Positions 35,538-44,240 of a stretch of DNA of 64,000 nucleotides are shown here, in pieces (the first letter of the stretch is position 1; every line of letters starts with the position of its first letter). A model generated the notes under the pieces. The model saw nothing but the letters and a program-made list of their open reading frames with translations, searched no databases and was not told the origin of the DNA. Origin of the DNA: an uncultured Acidimicrobiales bacterium (GTDB taxonomy: Bacteria > Actinomycetota > Acidimicrobiia > Acidimicrobiales > SZUA-35); the NCBI GenBank assembly GCA_937922805.1, contig CALAJV010000006.1:293951-357950 (forward strand). Reading direction: 5' to 3'. Both the position numbers and the translations under genes were made by a program.

Positions 35538-37634
35538 TCAGTTCAAACCGACTGCGCCGTCGGGGCCATCGATTGAGTCGGCTGGCGAGAAACCAAGCAC
35601 TTTGCCGTAGAACCAGAGCTCGACCTCTAGCGACCGAATGATCGTCGCCGCCTGGCGAAAACCGTGCTGCTCACCTTCAAAGGTCACGTACGCGTGTGGT
35701 AGTCCCTTTTTCGCTACCGCAGCCACAATTGCTTCAGACTGGCTAGGAGGGACAACTTCATCCTCGAGGCCTTGCAGTACCAACAGAGGTGAGGACAGTC
35801 GATCAGCGTGTGTTATTGGAGATCGATCAACGTAGATATCGCGTCGTTGTGGATAGGGGCCGATGAGCCCATCCAGGTAGCGGCTCTCGAACTTGTGGGT
35901 TTCGGCGGCCAGCGCAGTTAAATCAGCCACACCGTAGAGGCTCGTTCCGGCTGCAAACTGGTCGCTATTGATTAATGCCAACAAGACCGTCAGGCCGCCA
36001 GCTGATCCACCGCGGATTGCCAGCTTGTCTTGGCTAGCTAGCCCTTGGTCGGCCAGCGATTTGGCGGCCGCTATGCAGTCTTCGACGTCGACGATTCCCC
36101 AAGAATCGTTAAGGAGATGTCGGTAGGCCCGACCGAATCCGCTCGATCCCCCATAGTTAACATCGACGACGCCGATACCACGGCTGGTCCAATACTGAAT
36201 TTTCAAACTGAGATGGGACCCAGAGTGAGAAGTCGGTCCGCCATGGCCCATTACCAACAACGGTGGAAGGGTTCCGGCGGGACCAGCAAACCCCGGTGCC
36301 GTTGGGGGATAGAAGAACGCATGAGCTGTCCTGGGTGGGCTGGCCGAGTCCGCCGATACCGGCGAACGGAAACTGATCGGCTGAGCAGCGCTGAACCACT
36401 CGGGACTAATCCCGGTGTTAGCTGGAGGACGCCGAGTTGTGATTTCGTCGCCACCGGCTACCGAGACGTCAACCTCGAGTATGGATGGCAAAGACCGAGG
36501 CCCGGCAGCCACTAGGGCAACCCGATCGTCGTCGATTCGAGCAAGACTTGCGATGGAGCTGTAGCGCTCGCTTACTGTATGAACCCCTCGGATTCCGCTG
36601 GCCAGGTTGTTTCGATCGAGCACGCCAAGCGAATCGACAGCGTTTGTGGTCATAGCCACGACCAAATGACTATCGTCGAGTTCTATCCACCGTTGAGTTC
36701 CAAACACCCACGGTGGACTCCCGATTTCAACCCCTTGTAGCGTTGTCAGCGCTTCGACCTCTCCTGATTCCGGCGACCAAGAATAGAGGTTCCAGTAGCC
36801 GTTCCGGTCGGATGAAAAGACTAAGTTTCCGTCCCGAAGCCAGTCGGCGCCGTGAATCGACTCAGCGGCCGCTGCGCTCCCTAACGCAACGTCCTTCGAG
36901 CCAGCCACAACCCGGACATTGCCTATTCGTCGGCCGTCGAATACTGGTGCTGCGCATAGCTCGGTCGATCCCCAAGGCATGTTCGGGTGGTTCCACCGAA
37001 CCCAACTCAACCACCTACCATCGGGCGAAAATCTTGGGCAAGAGACAAAGTCTGTTCCCGAAGCCAGGACGATGACGGAGTCCGACTTTTCGGCGCTGGC
37101 CACTGGGCCAACAGAAACACCCACGATCTCATTGACCGGTTCGGAATGACCGGCAGCGGCACTATCGCTAGTCGAGTGTGTCTCTCGTACACAAACCACC
37201 CAGCCACCGTCTGGGTGCTCTTGGCCGTCAGCGTACCTATATGCCGCTGGCCCGACAGGTTCAGGCGTTAGTGGAGTGGGCTCGCCGTCGTTAACGAACT
37301 GATACAACCGTTGATCGTCCCAGTGAGCAAAGTAGGTGAACTCGCGACCGAGCCACCATGCTCCCCCGCCGTACTCATGAACTCTGGTTCGAGCCGACCA
37401 CGGAGCATTCAAGGCGTCGGCATTGGCTCTGTCGGTATCGTTGGTGGGATCGGCGGCGACCGATCGCACCAAGACCGCTCGTCCCCCCTCGCTGGGGCGA
37501 AGCTCTAGCCACCACAGTTCTGGTTGGCCGTTCTCAGCGGAGCGGGCAGAAACACCGGAAAGGCCAGTGCCGCCAGCGGCAACTGATTCAGCAGATATTG
37601 GTGACGGCCACGACCCAAAGGGCAGTTCGGTCAC
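35538..37634 (-). CDS. S9 family prolyl-oligopeptidase-like peptidase
   Basis: A 698-residue protein with an N-terminal beta-propeller (repeat segments such as [16 protein letters not shown] and [18 protein letters not shown]) and a C-terminal alpha/beta catalytic domain. The triad is seen as Ser in [13 protein letters not shown], Asp in [13 protein letters not shown] and His in [10 protein letters not shown]. No signal peptide, so likely a cytosolic acylaminoacyl- or dipeptidyl-peptidase. The GTG start overlaps the stop of the upstream aminotransferase by four bases. Confidence 0.92.
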   Translation of the reverse strand: MTELPFGSWPSPISAESVAAGGTGLSGVSARSAENGQPELWWLELRPSEGGRAVLVRSVAADPTNDTDRANADALNAPWSARTRVHEYGGGAWWLGREFTYFAHWDDQRLYQFVNDGEPTPLTPEPVGPAAYRYADGQEHPDGGWVVCVRETHSTSDSAAAGHSEPVNEIVGVSVGPVASAEKSDSVIVLASGTDFVSCPRFSPDGRWLSWVRWNHPNMPWGSTELCAAPVFDGRRIGNVRVVAGSKDVALGSAAAAESIHGADWLRDGNLVFSSDRNGYWNLYSWSPESGEVEALTTLQGVEIGSPPWVFGTQRWIELDDSHLVVAMTTNAVDSLGVLDRNNLASGIRGVHTVSERYSSIASLARIDDDRVALVAAGPRSLPSILEVDVSVAGGDEITTRRPPANTGISPEWFSAAQPISFRSPVSADSASPPRTAHAFFYPPTAPGFAGPAGTLPPLLVMGHGGPTSHSGSHLSLKIQYWTSRGIGVVDVNYGGSSGFGRAYRHLLNDSWGIVDVEDCIAAAKSLADQGLASQDKLAIRGGSAGGLTVLLALINSDQFAAGTSLYGVADLTALAAETHKFESRYLDGLIGPYPQRRDIYVDRSPITHADRLSSPLLVLQGLEDEVVPPSQSEAIVAAVAKKGLPHAYVTFEGEQHGFRQAATIIRSLEVELWFYGKVLGFSPADSIDGPDGAVGLN

Positions 37635-38833
37635 GCCTGACCAACAAAAGAGCCGAGCCGTTCCAAACCTGCCCCTAAATCGTCATCGCCGAGAGCAAAG
37701 GAGAATCGGGCATAGCCCGGACTTCCAAAAGCCTCACCGGGGACGAAAGCAACGTTGGCTTTCTCAAGCGCCAACTCTGCCAGCTGAAGGGTGGAGTCGA
37801 TTTGGACCCCTCCGACGGTTTGGCCAATCAAACCTTCGAACGACGGAAAGGCGTAAAAGGCTCCTTCGGGCATCAGACACTCGACTCCTCGCATGCCGCT
37901 CAACATTTGGTGCATCGCTTTGCGCCGCCTATCGAACGAAACCCGCATGTCATCAACTGCGGCTAGATCACCGGACACCGCAGCCAGCGCGGCGATTTGG
38001 GATACGTTCGCCACGTTTGAGGTCTGGTGCGATTGAAGACTGGTCAGGCCCTTTGCCATATCTTGTGGAGCAATAACCCAACCAACCCGCCACCCAGTCA
38101 TTGCGTAGGTTTTCGCTACACCATTCAAGACCATACATCGGTCGGCAATTTCGGGTACGAGCACCGGCATGGAATGAAACTCGTTGTCGTCGTAGACCAG
38201 ATGTTCGTAGATCTCATCAGTGAGCACCCAGATCCCGTGCTCGGCGGCCCATTTACCGATTGCTTCCACCTGGTCACGGCTATAGACCGCTCCTGATGGG
38301 TTTGATGGGCTGACGAATATCAGAGCTTTGGTTTTGTCAGTTCTCGCTGCTTCTAATTGTTCGATCGAGGCTTTGAAACCACTTGCGATAGTTGTGGGAA
38401 CCTCGACGGGAATTCCGCCAGCTAACCGGACAGGCTCCGGGTACGTGGTCCAGAAAGGCGCCGGGATAATGACCTCGTCTCCCGGGTCGACTACGCCAGC
38501 TAAGGCGTTGTACACCGCATGCTTGCCACCGTTGGTGATCACGACCTGTGCCGGGTCGACTTCAAACCCGGAATCCCGTTTGGTCTTTTCAGCGATGGCT
38601 TGCTTCAGTTCTGGCATCCCACCAGCGGGACCGTATCGATGGTTTTTGGGATCCCGGCACGCAGAAACTGCTGCCTCGACGATGTAATCAGGGGTGGGGA
38701 AATCAGGCTCGCCCGCTCCGAAACCAACCACCGGATTTCCAGCTGCTTTAAGTGCTTTAGCTTTGTTCGTCACTGCCAACGTTGCCGATGGGGCGATCGC
38801 TGAAACTCGGGCTGAAACTCGGCCTTGGGCCAT
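37631..38833 (-). CDS. Class I aminotransferase, aspartate aminotransferase type
   Basis: PLP enzyme of 400 residues, fold type [14 protein letters not shown] near the N-terminus, [47 protein letters not shown], and the Schiff-base Lys in [16 protein letters not shown] are typical of the Ib subgroup (AspAT, some acting on prephenate). Most likely transaminates aspartate or aromatic acids with 2-oxoglutarate. Start taken at 38833: GGAG lies 7 bases upstream; an ATG at 38851 is in frame but less supported. First gene of a coupled pair with the S9 peptidase. Confidence 0.92.
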   Translation of the reverse strand: MAQGRVSARVSAIAPSATLAVTNKAKALKAAGNPVVGFGAGEPDFPTPDYIVEAAVSACRDPKNHRYGPAGGMPELKQAIAEKTKRDSGFEVDPAQVVITNGGKHAVYNALAGVVDPGDEVIIPAPFWTTYPEPVRLAGGIPVEVPTTIASGFKASIEQLEAARTDKTKALIFVSPSNPSGAVYSRDQVEAIGKWAAEHGIWVLTDEIYEHLVYDDNEFHSMPVLVPEIADRCMVLNGVAKTYAMTGWRVGWVIAPQDMAKGLTSLQSHQTSNVANVSQIAALAAVSGDLAAVDDMRVSFDRRRKAMHQMLSGMRGVECLMPEGAFYAFPSFEGLIGQTVGGVQIDSTLQLAELALEKANVAFVPGEAFGSPGYARFSFALGDDDLGAGLERLGSFVGQA

Positions 38834-39031
38834 GGTATGTCTCCGTATCATGCTTGAGAGCTGTAGATCACAACCTACACAGGTTATGGGCGCGGCGAAC
38901 GAATATTTCGGGCCGACGACAGATCTTTGAACTAGTTAAATCAAATCATTAGCCAAGACCAATCGAGCCGGATTTGACGCAACAAATCGGCTATCGAACT
39001 AGCGGTACAGTCCGGCAAGCCAGACGACGAA

Positions 39032-39430
39032 CTACTCGTCGCTCGGCACCAACGACAACGACGCTGAGTTCATGCAGAATCGGTCGCCAGTTGGTTGGGG
39101 GCCATCCGGAAAAACGTGACCAAGGTGGGCGCCACAGGTTGAGCAGACCGCTTCGGTTCGAGACATTCCGTGACTGTTGTCGACTTTGGTTTCGACTTTG
39201 TCGGCGGCGATCGGTTGCCAGAAGCTTGGCCAACCACTCCGAGAGTCGTATTTCGCGTCGCTAGAAAAAAGCGGCTCATCACAAACAACACAGCTATAGA
39301 CGCCGGGCTGCTTCGAATCGTTGTACACGCCGGTGAACGCCCGCTCGGTGCCACCGTTCTGCGTGACTTCATACTGTTCAGGCGAAAGCCGGCCGCGGAG
39401 TTCTTCTTCAGTGAAAGACTTCTTGGTCAT
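39032..39430 (-). CDS. msrB: Peptide-methionine (R)-S-oxide reductase
   Basis: Repairs methionine-R-sulfoxide in proteins. The 132-residue sequence has the zinc CxxC pairs (CVVC and CSTC), SGWPSFWQPI, HLGHVFPDGP and the catalytic Cys in DRFCMNSASL. Resolving relies on a separate Cys or thioredoxin. It is 9 bases downstream of the 2OG-Fe oxygenase gene on the same strand. Confidence 0.95.
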   Translation of the reverse strand: MTKKSFTEEELRGRLSPEQYEVTQNGGTERAFTGVYNDSKQPGVYSCVVCDEPLFSSDAKYDSRSGWPSFWQPIAADKVETKVDNSHGMSRTEAVCSTCGAHLGHVFPDGPQPTGDRFCMNSASLSLVPSDE

Positions 39431-39439
39431 GGTTCTAAT

Positions 39440-40411
39440 CTAGTCGCCGACTCGGCGGGCGTCCTCAATCAGGTTGATGTCGTACAACACCTGATCGAGC
39501 ATGTCACCAGCCTCGATTGCGGCGAAACGCTGAGGATTGCTTGGGGAAACACATGACGGAACTGGTGAAAGGATGGTCCACGGGGTCGGATGGCAGAACT
39601 GAACCACTGAATATCGGTCGCCGGGCTGGTCCGGATCCGCAACCACTCGATGAATTCCCTGCGAAATGGCACCATTGGTCAGGTGCTCCAACATGATGCC
39701 GGTGTTGATAATCACCCCGTCGTCGGGTGGGATAGCGTCAACCCAACCATCCTCTGTTTTAACCTGCAAACCTCGAGCCGTTGCCCTAGGCAGCGCCGTT
39801 ATCAAATTGATGTCGCCGTGCTCGGCCGCCCAGACATGGCTCTCCCCTGGCGCAACGTGCATCTCTGGGTAGTGAATCGCTCGAGTCAGCGTCGTGCCAT
39901 CTGTGATCATCCGGTCGAAGAACGTTTCATGGCACCCGATTCCCACCGCTATAACCCGAAGGAATCGACGCTGCAGGTCAAGTACTTGGTCGTACATCCT
40001 TAGGAGTACTTCGGTGATCCCCGGCACTTGGTCTTCAGGCAAAACCGGGCCGAGATATCGGTGCGGGTATTTGGTCTTAAGCGGGTGCCCGTCGGGCAAA
40101 GCGGCACCCCAATTAATCATCTCTTTCCAATCCGGCGTGTCGCTGGTGGCAGCGGTTTCGACGAGAAGGCCGGTGTATCCCGTTTGGCCGTTGGATCCCG
40201 ACACGATCGCCTTTGCCTTTTCTTCGGCCGGGAGCGAAAAGAACTCTTTCAGCATCCCGTACGCGGTATCCAGCAGATCTGTGCTCAAGTCATGACTTGT
40301 ATAAACGAAGCCGGTTCGGAGACTCTGCCGAACACCATCGACAACGGCATCTCTGCGACTCCCGGTCCCTTGTTCGAAGGCTAGAAGGTCAACATCAAGT
40401 ATCTCGCTCAC
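39440..40411 (-). CDS. 2-oxoglutarate/Fe(II) oxygenase, isopenicillin-N-synthase-like
   Basis: A 323-residue non-heme iron oxygenase. DIOX_N region at the N-terminus; the iron triad is HxD in AEHGDINLITALP and the distal His in GIHRVV; the 2-oxoglutarate-binding RxS is in DRYSVVQF. The best matches by motif are plant- and fungal-like 2OG oxygenases, isopenicillin N synthase and ethylene-forming enzyme relatives. The substrate is unknown, and no biosynthetic cluster surrounds it. Confidence 0.9.
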   Translation of the reverse strand: MSEILDVDLLAFEQGTGSRRDAVVDGVRQSLRTGFVYTSHDLSTDLLDTAYGMLKEFFSLPAEEKAKAIVSGSNGQTGYTGLLVETAATSDTPDWKEMINWGAALPDGHPLKTKYPHRYLGPVLPEDQVPGITEVLLRMYDQVLDLQRRFLRVIAVGIGCHETFFDRMITDGTTLTRAIHYPEMHVAPGESHVWAAEHGDINLITALPRATARGLQVKTEDGWVDAIPPDDGVIINTGIMLEHLTNGAISQGIHRVVADPDQPGDRYSVVQFCHPTPWTILSPVPSCVSPSNPQRFAAIEAGDMLDQVLYDINLIEDARRVGD

Positions 40412-40456
40412 ACCTGCCAGCTTATGTGATCACTAGCCTCATTGGTTGAAAAAGCA

Positions 40457-40487
40457 TGAAGGCAAGGGCCTCGGACCCTTGCCTTCA
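40457..40487 (-). terminator. Rho-independent terminator after the cyclophilin gene
   Basis: A 12-bp stem TGAAGGCAAGGG/CCCTTGCCTTCA with a 7-base loop; on the minus strand it is followed by TGCTTTTTC. It lies about 70 bases past the cyclophilin stop and so ends that gene. Confidence 0.85.
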
Positions 40488-40558
40488 CACTAATTTGTCA
40501 ATTCACGAGCGCCTTGGTTGGAGCGCTCAATATCATGTGGCAATCAGACTTGCTCAGG

Positions 40559-41110
40559 CTACGCCTCGGTGATCGTGACCGATTCGATAACGACGTCTTC
40601 GGTCGGTCGATCATTTGCACCGGTGGCGACCTTCTCAAGGGCGTCAACGACCTCAAGACCCTTGACTACCTTGCCGAACAGTGAGTACTGCGGTGGCAAT
40701 CCGGTTCCGCTTGGACCGCTGACAATGAAGAACTGGCTGCCGTTGGTGTTAGGACCAGCGTTGGCCATTGCTAGCGACCCAACCTCGTATCGCCCTGGCT
40801 GCGGCAACTCATCAGCGAATCGGTAACCAGGGTTTCCGGTTCCTGAGCCTTGTGGGCAACCCCCTTGACACATGAACCCTTGAATGATCCGGTGGAAGAT
40901 CAAACTGTCGTAGTACTTGTATCGAGCTAGGCAAACAAAGTTATTCACGGTTTTCGGGGCCGCCGCCGAGTCAAGGGCAATCACCATCGTTCCCTTGGTT
41001 GTCACCATCTCAGCGGTGTAGGACTTACTTGGATCAATACACATCGGGAACTCGCCATCAAAGCTTGTTTGGCGCTCACTTGATCCGTCAACAGCAGGAC
41101 ATTCGGGCAC
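40559..41110 (-). CDS. Peptidyl-prolyl cis-trans isomerase, cyclophilin type
   Basis: A 183-residue cyclophilin that speeds proline isomerisation. Motifs: IFHRIIQGFMCQGGCPQGSGTGNPGY, MANAGPNTNGSQFFI and YSLFGKVVKG. The first 30 residues contain two Cys (PECPA, PMCID) and no signal peptide, matching the actinobacterial cytosolic form. GTG start at 41110, preceded by AGGAGG at a short 4-base spacing. Confidence 0.93.
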   Translation of the reverse strand: MPECPAVDGSSERQTSFDGEFPMCIDPSKSYTAEMVTTKGTMVIALDSAAAPKTVNNFVCLARYKYYDSLIFHRIIQGFMCQGGCPQGSGTGNPGYRFADELPQPGRYEVGSLAMANAGPNTNGSQFFIVSGPSGTGLPPQYSLFGKVVKGLEVVDALEKVATGANDRPTEDVVIESVTITEA

Positions 41111-41168
41111 AGGGCCTCCTAAAGGATATTTGGAACCAGGCGATCATACCGGCTGATTGGCGCCGCAG

Positions 41169-41207
41169 TAACCATCTAGGGGTTGATCATCGACCTCTAG
41201 ATGGTTA
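41169..41207 (-). terminator. 15-bp hairpin between metY and the cyclophilin gene
   Basis: TAACCATCTAGGGGT pairs with ACCTCTAGATGGTTA (15 bp including one G-U) around a 9-base loop, starting 22 bases after the metY stop. No T-run follows on either strand, so termination is likely but unproven; it could also insulate the cyclophilin promoter. Confidence 0.5.
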
Positions 41208-41228
41208 ACTACCTCTCCTACTTCAGAA

Positions 41229-42551
41229 TCAGTTGACCGACTTAGCCGCTCGAAACCCGTGATCGAGATCGGCCAAGATGTCATCAAGGGACTCGATACC
41301 TACCGAAAGCCGAACCAGACCAGGGTTTACACCGGTGCTGAGCTGCTCATCTTCGGAAAGCTGACTGTGGGTTGTTGACCCTGGATGGATAACCAGCGAT
41401 CGGACATCGCCGATGTTGGCTACATGGCTGTGAAGCTCAAGCGCTTCAACGAACGCTTGCCCAGCCTCCAGGCCGCCCTTAATGACAAAGCTAGGGACAG
41501 ACCCTGCACCACGCCCTTGAGCGTATTTTTTCGCCATTGCATGCCACGGAGATGTCGGCAGTCCGGCATAGTTGACCGTCTCGACCTCTGGTCGCTCGGC
41601 TAACCATTCTGCAACCGCTTGGGCGTTTTGCACGTGACGCTCCATTCGTAGCGAAAGCGTCTCCATTCCTTGCAACACCAAGAACGAGTTGAACGGGCTT
41701 ACCGCTGGGCCAAGATCCCGGAGGAGCTGAACTCTTGCTTTGGCGATAAATGAGCCGTGGCCGAGCATTGGCCAGTACTGCAAACCGTGGTAACTCGGAT
41801 CTGGCTGATTGAAGTTAGGAAACTTGTCTGCATCATCGAACTCGAATGTTCCGCCATCAACAATTGCGCCAGCGATTGAGGTTCCGTGGCCACCAAGAAA
41901 CTTTGTGGCCGAATGAACGACAATGTCGGCGCCCCAATCAAGCGGCCTAATTAGGTACGGGGTTGCAACGGTGTTGTCGATGATCAGCGGAACACCAGCG
42001 TCGTGAGCTACTGAGGCCACTCCTTCAATATCGAGTACGTTGTTTTTCGGATTACCAATCGATTCGCCGTAGAAAAGCTTCGTGTTCGGTTGAACCGCTG
42101 CTCGCCACGCATCGAGGTCATCGGCGTCCTCGACGAACGTTGTCGTGATGCCAAGTTTTGGCAAGGTGTAGTGCAGCAGGTTGTAGGAACCCCCATAGAG
42201 AGCCGACGCTGCAACGATATGAGAACCGGCTTCGGCGATGTTAAGTATCGCTATGGTTTCGGCCGCCTGACCGGAGGCTACGAATAGTGCTCCGGGAACA
42301 CCGGCGGCAGTTTCGGCAAGCCCGTTCTCGAGCGAGGCGATCCGTTCCTCGGCGACTCCCTGAGTCGGGTTCATGATGCGGGTATAGATATTTCCTGGCT
42401 CGCCCAGAGCGAAAAGGTTGGCAGCGTGAGCAGCGTCGCGAAACTGGTACGCCGTTGTTTGGTAGATCGGAACGGCTCGGGCACCAGTGGTTGGGTCAGG
42501 TTCTTGGCCAGCATGAATTTGGCGGGTCTCGAATCCTCGGGCGTCAGTCAT
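41229..42551 (-). CDS. metY: O-acetylhomoserine sulfhydrylase / cysteine-methionine metabolism PLP enzyme
   Basis: A 440-residue member of the Cys/Met PLP family that makes homocysteine from O-acetylhomoserine and sulfide. Motifs: FETRQIHAGQEPDPTTGARAVP, TRIMNPTQGVAEERIA (instead of the cystathionine lyase YSRxxNPT), PLP lysine in VHSATKFLGGHGTSIAG, and the C-terminal SLVIHPGSTTHSQLSEDEQ. Length and the GHGTSIxGxIVDGG motif fit MetY rather than MetB or MetZ. ATG preceded by GAGGAG. A palindrome and AT-rich stretch upstream may be its operator. It stands as a single gene. Confidence 0.93.
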   Translation of the reverse strand: MTDARGFETRQIHAGQEPDPTTGARAVPIYQTTAYQFRDAAHAANLFALGEPGNIYTRIMNPTQGVAEERIASLENGLAETAAGVPGALFVASGQAAETIAILNIAEAGSHIVAASALYGGSYNLLHYTLPKLGITTTFVEDADDLDAWRAAVQPNTKLFYGESIGNPKNNVLDIEGVASVAHDAGVPLIIDNTVATPYLIRPLDWGADIVVHSATKFLGGHGTSIAGAIVDGGTFEFDDADKFPNFNQPDPSYHGLQYWPMLGHGSFIAKARVQLLRDLGPAVSPFNSFLVLQGMETLSLRMERHVQNAQAVAEWLAERPEVETVNYAGLPTSPWHAMAKKYAQGRGAGSVPSFVIKGGLEAGQAFVEALELHSHVANIGDVRSLVIHPGSTTHSQLSEDEQLSTGVNPGLVRLSVGIESLDDILADLDHGFRAAKSVN

Positions 42552-42598
42552 TGTTGGTCTCCTCGGGAGTGGCGTGCCCTGATCTTAATCCCGACTAA

Positions 42599-42608
42599 GT
42601 TGATCAAC
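42599..42608. promoter_or_regulatory. Palindrome and AT-rich block upstream of metY
   Basis: GTTGATCAAC is a perfect 10-base palindrome 48 bases before the metY ATG, next to an AT-rich block (42607-42621) that contains a CATAAT-like -10 candidate on the minus strand. This is where a sulfur-responsive repressor could sit. No SAM-riboswitch core was seen. Assignment is tentative. Confidence 0.3.
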
Positions 42609-42661
42609 AATTAATTTATTATGCCACAGGTCACAGTTGGCGTCGGGTGAGCGCCCAGCGC

Positions 42662-43216
42662 CTAGTCAGTTCGGTACTCGGCGATGTAGCGCAGGTTGCG
42701 ATATTTCTGCGCTGCATCAAGCCCATATCCAACAACGAAAGCCGAGCTCGGAATCTTGAACCCTACGTAATCCACTGGAGCATCAGCGGGGCCACCCGCT
42801 TCTTGATCATCGCGTAGCAGTAATGTGCAGCTCTTTAAGCTGGTCGGTTGCTGGCCGCCTAGGTACTCGAGAAGGTACCGAAGGGTAAGTCCCGAATCGA
42901 CAATGTCTTCAACGATCAGCACATCCCGGCCGGAAACATCTTGATCAAGATCTTTGACGATTTTGACTACGCCGCTGTTCTTCGTTGCTTCCCCGTAGGA
43001 CGACACCGCTAAGAAATCCAACGTGATCGGCAACTCGATCGAGCGGACAAGATCGGCAACGAAAATGGCGCTCCCTTTTAACACCGCAATCACAAGAGGG
43101 TTTCGGCCGGCATAGTCAAGCGAAATCTGCTCTCCTAGTTCGGCAACTCGCGCTGCAATCTGTTCCTCGCCGATTAGCGTCTCTCCGAGGTCGCCCGGGG
43201 TCGGGAACGAGGTCAT
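42662..43216 (-). CDS. hpt: Hypoxanthine phosphoribosyltransferase
   Basis: Salvages hypoxanthine and guanine with PRPP. The 184-residue protein has the PRPP-binding motif DVLIVEDIVDSGLTLRYL, the substrate loop SSYGEATKNSGVV and the C-terminal VGYGLDAAQKYRNLRYI. ATG overlaps the stop of the upstream enoyl-CoA hydratase gene by four bases (ATGA). In many actinobacteria hpt sits beside tilS and ftsH, but not here. Confidence 0.94.
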   Translation of the reverse strand: MTSFPTPGDLGETLIGEEQIAARVAELGEQISLDYAGRNPLVIAVLKGSAIFVADLVRSIELPITLDFLAVSSYGEATKNSGVVKIVKDLDQDVSGRDVLIVEDIVDSGLTLRYLLEYLGGQQPTSLKSCTLLLRDDQEAGGPADAPVDYVGFKIPSSAFVVGYGLDAAQKYRNLRYIAEYRTD

Positions 43217-43998
43217 TTACCCGTAAACGCCGCCTTGCCAGGTCCATTTTCGAGAAAGCTCTCAATACCGATCACGGCGTCGTCGGTATCAAATGCCGCC
43301 ACAAACTCGCGTTTCTCCACGGCAACAGCTTCTTCGAGCGGAAGGTGTAAGCCGTCCATAATGGCCCGCTTGCAGTTCACAAGTGCTGCTGGTCCATTCA
43401 CAAACTGGGCTGCCATTTCCACAGCTTTGTCGAATACCTCTTCGTCGGGGTGGATAGCTGACACAAGTCCGATCTCTAACGCTTCAGCCGCGTCGACCAT
43501 GCGACCGGTGTAGCTGATCTCTTTCGACTTCGTAACCCCGACTAGTCGAGTTAATCGCTGTGTACCGCCGCCACCGGGAATAATCCCAAGCAGAATCTCG
43601 GGCTGACCGAATCGAGCCGATTCCCCGCACACTCGAAAGTCAGTACTCATGGACAGTTCACAACCGCCGCCAAGAGCGACACCGTTGACCGCAGAAACAG
43701 TTATTTGTGGAAGTCGCTCGATTTTGAACAGGGCGTTGTTTAACGGATCGACCATGTCCGACGGATCTCTTGGACGATCGCCCCGGGGAAACGCTCCGAT
43801 ATCGGCACCTGCAGCAAAGATCTTCGGACCGCCCCACAGCACAACCGCTCGAATATCGTCACGCTCTTCTAGCTCGACCGCAGCTGCTAACAGTTCCTCG
43901 CTCACTTGTTGATTCAGAGCATTCACCTTGGGCCGCTCTAAGCGAAGCACCGCGACCTTGTCGACTGGCGACTCTTCGATTCTCACGAACTCGGACAC
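43213..43998 (-). CDS. Enoyl-CoA hydratase/isomerase family protein
   Basis: A 261-residue crotonase-fold protein. Motifs: LRLERPKVNALNQQV, FAAGADIGAF (first oxyanion-hole region), NGVALGGGCELSMSTDFRV and ARFGQPEILLGIIPGGGGTQRLTRLVG with the catalytic Glu. It probably hydrates trans-2-enoyl-CoA in fatty-acid oxidation. I chose the GTG at 43998: GGGAG lies 6 bases upstream and the protein then has family length; the frame is open to 44106. Coupled to hpt by a four-base overlap, an unusual pairing. Confidence 0.92.
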   Translation of the reverse strand: MSEFVRIEESPVDKVAVLRLERPKVNALNQQVSEELLAAAVELEERDDIRAVVLWGGPKIFAAGADIGAFPRGDRPRDPSDMVDPLNNALFKIERLPQITVSAVNGVALGGGCELSMSTDFRVCGESARFGQPEILLGIIPGGGGTQRLTRLVGVTKSKEISYTGRMVDAAEALEIGLVSAIHPDEEVFDKAVEMAAQFVNGPAALVNCKRAIMDGLHLPLEEAVAVEKREFVAAFDTDDAVIGIESFLENGPGKAAFTGK

Positions 43999-44240
43999 AT
44001 CGAACTCCCGTTGTTGGCTAATAACACTGGAACCAGCAGCGTAGATCGCCACTAGCAATTCCGTCCATGTAAGCCCCATGAACTTTGACATAAACCGGAA
44101 GATCATCGACAGAACTTGACGAATTTAGACTACCGATCGGCTAAGACAGTAAAGGTCACAGGCTCGATGTAACGGTGGTTCGCCGCTACCCGGTACCGTT
44201 GATAACAGACGTGAACAAGTAGACGGAAGTTTCGACCTCG

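Noticed and set aside
37423..38076. 217-codon frame antisense to the S9 peptidase/aminotransferase junction
   Set aside because: Composition is Arg/Pro/Ser-rich with no motif; it is covered by two genes with intact active-site motifs.
42552..42661. SAM riboswitch before metY
   Set aside because: The gap is too short and lacks the SAM-I core sequences; only a palindrome and an AT-rich stretch are present.
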